Source: Paenibacillus lentus
GTDB lineage: Bacteria > Bacillota > Bacilli > Paenibacillales > Paenibacillaceae
Direction of reading: 5' to 3'
DNA length: 64,000 bases
Assembly (NCBI RefSeq): GCF_003931855.1
Contig: NZ_CP034248.1
Span: 4,774,001-4,838,000 of the forward strand
Both the position numbers and the translations under genes were made by a program. The notes under the pieces are model-generated. The model did not search any database and had not been told where the DNA came from. It saw only the letters and a program-made list of their open reading frames with translations. Numbering within the stretch: position 1 is the first letter of the stretch; each line of letters opens with the position of its first letter. Positions 61,989-64,000 of this stretch are shown piece by piece.

Positions 61989-62830
61989 TAGCTCTCAACC
62001 TCCTTCCTTCTAGTAATAAGAAGTTGCACCAGCGCAATCATAGCGACCAGGACGAAGAACACAACCGCCTTTGCCTGACCTACGCCTTCCCAACCCGTCT
62101 TACCATAGAAGGTGTTGTAAATGTCCAATGCCAGCATCGCTGTCTGCTTCGCAGGCGCACCAGCCGTCAAAGCCAGGTTCTGGTCGAACAGCTTGAAGGA
62201 ATTCGACAACGACAAGAACAAACATATCGTGATCGACGGCATAACTAGCGGCAATGTAACATTGCGCAGTACCTGGAACTTTGAAGCACCATCGATCTTC
62301 GCGACTTCGATCACGTCTTTAGGAACGTTCTGAATTCCGGCAACATAAATAATCATCATATAACCGATCAGCTGCCAGTTCATCAGCACGACGAGTCCCC
62401 AGAAACCATATTTCGGATCAGAGGTTAAGGTAAGATCAAAATTATACAGAACACCGTTAATGATCAGCTGCCAAATGTAGCCGAGCACGATCCCCCCGAT
62501 TAAGTTTGGCATAAAGAATACGGTCCGGAATAGGTTCGTCCCCCTCTTGCCTCGAGTCAACAGCATGGCAAGACTAAAGGCAAACACATTAATCGTAAGT
62601 ACAGATACCAAGGTGAATTTCACTGTAAACCATAATGCATTCAAAAAGTCCTGATTCGAAAACGCCTTGACGTAATTACTTAATCCTACCCACTTTGCAT
62701 CATTCACAGTCGTAAACTCCGTGAAAGACAAATATACACCCAACAAGAAAGGTATGACAAAAGCGACCGAAAAGGCGATAATCGTTGGCAATGCAAAAAG
62801 GGCAAAATATTTCTTTATCGACTTTTGCAT
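61988..62830 (-). CDS. Sugar ABC transporter permease (MalF type)
   Basis: A 280-residue permease with six membrane helices, opening SIKKYFALFALPTIIAFSVA and carrying the EAA-type loop EVAKIDGASKFQVLRNVTLP. It pairs with the MalG-type permease encoded immediately downstream (overlapping TAATG) and receives substrate from the solute-binding protein encoded upstream. A hairpin in the 121-base gap from the binding-protein gene probably lowers permease expression relative to the binding protein. Confidence 0.93.
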   Translation of the reverse strand: MQKSIKKYFALFALPTIIAFSVAFVIPFLLGVYLSFTEFTTVNDAKWVGLSNYVKAFSNQDFLNALWFTVKFTLVSVLTINVFAFSLAMLLTRGKRGTNLFRTVFFMPNLIGGIVLGYIWQLIINGVLYNFDLTLTSDPKYGFWGLVVLMNWQLIGYMMIIYVAGIQNVPKDVIEVAKIDGASKFQVLRNVTLPLVMPSITICLFLSLSNSFKLFDQNLALTAGAPAKQTAMLALDIYNTFYGKTGWEGVGQAKAVVFFVLVAMIALVQLLITRRKEVES

Positions 62831-62898
62831 GTTTTTCTTCTCCTATCTCAGTTTTAAACCTGATGCTTCAAGTGCCGCTTAATTCCGGCCAGTGTATT

Positions 62899-62935
62899 GA
62901 TGCCACTGAGCTGTTTCTTTCAACCCAGTGGCATC
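62899..62935 (-). terminator. Intercistronic hairpin after binding-protein gene
   Basis: GATGCCACT and AGTGGCATC pair over a 19-base loop, 16 bases after the binding-protein stop. No T tract, so more likely an mRNA-protecting or partial-termination hairpin. Confidence 0.55.
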
Positions 62936-62951
62936 GCCTACATCCAAAAAC

Positions 62952-64000
62952 TTATTTTGCCTTCTCAGCCTTCCAGCTGTCCGTAAAGACCTTCACAACT
63001 TCATCCCAAGCTTGGTTGCCTTGAACATATTGCAGCAGGGCATCGCCAAACTGATTTTTGAATTCCTCGCTCGGGAAGGCAGCGAACGTCCAAGGTACAG
63101 AGGTTACGTCCTTCTCCATCCAAGTCATGACTTCTCTAGCCAGCGGATCAGCCGGTTTCTCATCTTCATTAAATGTATTGAACGGCGCAATAAATCCTAG
63201 TTCTTGCGTAACATACGCTTTTCCTTTGTCGCTCGTGAACAGCCACTCCAGGAATTCGATTGAAGCCTGCTGTTTCTCAGGCGATACTTTGCTGTTAATG
63301 GAAAGATAGTTCTCAGTTCCAATAGCAAGGCCTTGTTTCTCTTCTCCACTCATACCTGTGTAAATCGGTAGGAATTTAATATCCTCGGCTTTAACTACGT
63401 TGCCGCCGACTTCATTGATTTGTCCCCAAGCCCAGTTTCCGTTCTGAACCATAGCGACTTGACCAAGCGCAAATTCAGCCATGGAGTCGGCTACGGATTT
63501 TCCACCTAGAAGCGTTCCTTTCGTAACCGAATTGTTTGTATACAAATCAAAGATATTTTTATAGTATTCGTTATATTTAAACTGTACTTCATCCGCCGCT
63601 AGACCAGCTAATACTGTATTGTCGAACTCCGTGTTATCTTTGAATTCATAATACAGCGGCAGGTTAGCCAAGTGAGTTTGCCATCTCCACTGTTCACCCG
63701 CACCGAGTGATGTGGAAGCGAATACACCTTTGATATCAAGCTGTTCCTTCTTCGCTGTCATATCCTCCACAACAGCCTTCAAGGTATCGAAGTTGTTGAT
63801 TTCAGATGCCGAAGAAATTGAAACCGCTTTATCCGGCAAGGCAAAATACTTCTGCATAATCGCATCATTATAGATGATGCCATAGCCTTCCACGACGTAA
63901 GGAATACCGTAAACTCCATCTTCGCTCGTTACAGCAAGGCTAGGGTCGGATAAGTAGCTGTAAAGCTTTGTATCTTTCAGATCCAACGCATAATCTTTCC
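62952..64000 (-). CDS. Sugar ABC transporter solute-binding protein, 5' end beyond window
   Basis: The C-terminal 349 residues of a family 1 (MsmE/MalE-type) extracellular binding protein; the signal peptide and N-terminal lobe lie beyond the right edge (frame is open through position 64000). Visible family features are YGIPYVVEGYGIIYNDAIMQ, AEFALGQVAMVQNGNWAWGQ, and ENYLSINSKVSPEKQQASIE with a C-terminal AWDEVVKVFTDSWKAEK. It captures a carbohydrate outside the membrane for the two permeases encoded downstream. The substrate cannot be deduced. Confidence 0.93.
   Translation of the reverse strand, partial: KDYALDLKDTKLYSYLSDPSLAVTSEDGVYGIPYVVEGYGIIYNDAIMQKYFALPDKAVSISSASEINNFDTLKAVVEDMTAKKEQLDIKGVFASTSLGAGEQWRWQTHLANLPLYYEFKDNTEFDNTVLAGLAADEVQFKYNEYYKNIFDLYTNNSVTKGTLLGGKSVADSMAEFALGQVAMVQNGNWAWGQINEVGGNVVKAEDIKFLPIYTGMSGEEKQGLAIGTENYLSINSKVSPEKQQASIEFLEWLFTSDKGKAYVTQELGFIAPFNTFNEDEKPADPLAREVMTWMEKDVTSVPWTFAAFPSEEFKNQFGDALLQYVQGNQAWDEVVKVFTDSWKAEKAK

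Overview
The window looks like chromosome of a low-GC Gram-positive in the Paenibacillaceae, most likely Paenibacillus. The basis is the tyrosyl-tRNA synthetase T-box leader, the des-desK-desR module, a CIRCE operator on htpG, GGAGG-type ribosome sites with frequent TTG/GTG starts, and families common in that group (copper-amine-oxidase 'stalk' proteins, DUF5704, DUF2339, DUF4179, DUF2089). This is inferred from gene content; no rRNA or tRNA gene is present.

Left part (1-24 kb), mostly accessory. A minus-strand cluster (1-3.4 kb) encodes two lipoproteins flanking a WXG-like helical protein and a two-domain cell-wall hydrolase. The last two are in the same frame, separated by a single TAA. Next comes a Rap/RNPP-like TPR protein overlapping a 35-codon secreted-peptide gene (3.8-4.7 kb), then a frameshifted XRE regulator, a stalk-domain secreted protein, a 5'-truncated Uma2 fragment, a complete type I restriction-modification operon (hsdM-hsdS-hsdR, 8.5-14.5 kb), and a secreted toxin-like/partner pair (14.9-15.9 kb). 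tyrS with its T-box, a DUF2089 regulator pair, a LURP-one protein, a WYL regulator with an effector-binding protein carrying an Asn-rich repeat insert, and a 793-residue fused prenyl-synthase protein follow.

Middle part (24-43 kb). It holds a Nudix hydrolase, a large secreted DUF5704 protein with a stalk partner, an EamA exporter behind a purine-class riboswitch with an enlarged L2 and an apparent ON-type terminator, a pyruvate kinase gene broken by an internal deletion, an ECF sigma/anti-sigma pair, a sugar oxidoreductase/isomerase/AraC cluster, a small split sigma-like pair with a YvrJ-type protein (like SigO-RsoA-YvrJ of B. subtilis), and the thiamine salvage operon tenA-thiM-thiD-thiE under a TPP riboswitch.

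Right part (43-64 kb), mostly housekeeping. It holds a DUF2339 membrane protein with duplicated Gln-rich repeats, a 39-residue membrane peptide, a frameshifted DUF6612-like lipoprotein, a YpsA-type protein, a CYTH protein, the cold-responsive des-desK-desR system with a candidate operator, an aminotransferase and a MocR regulator, an RlmA-type rRNA methyltransferase, CIRCE-controlled htpG, an Nfu-N protein, and a LacI-regulated sugar ABC transporter that runs off the right edge.

The strongest candidates for undescribed biology are the Rap-like/peptide pair, the riboswitch-EamA unit, the fused terpene/prenyl synthase, and the split sigma locus. Three genes (XRE regulator, pyruvate kinase, DUF6612-like lipoprotein) carry frame disruptions that could be real or sequencing errors.
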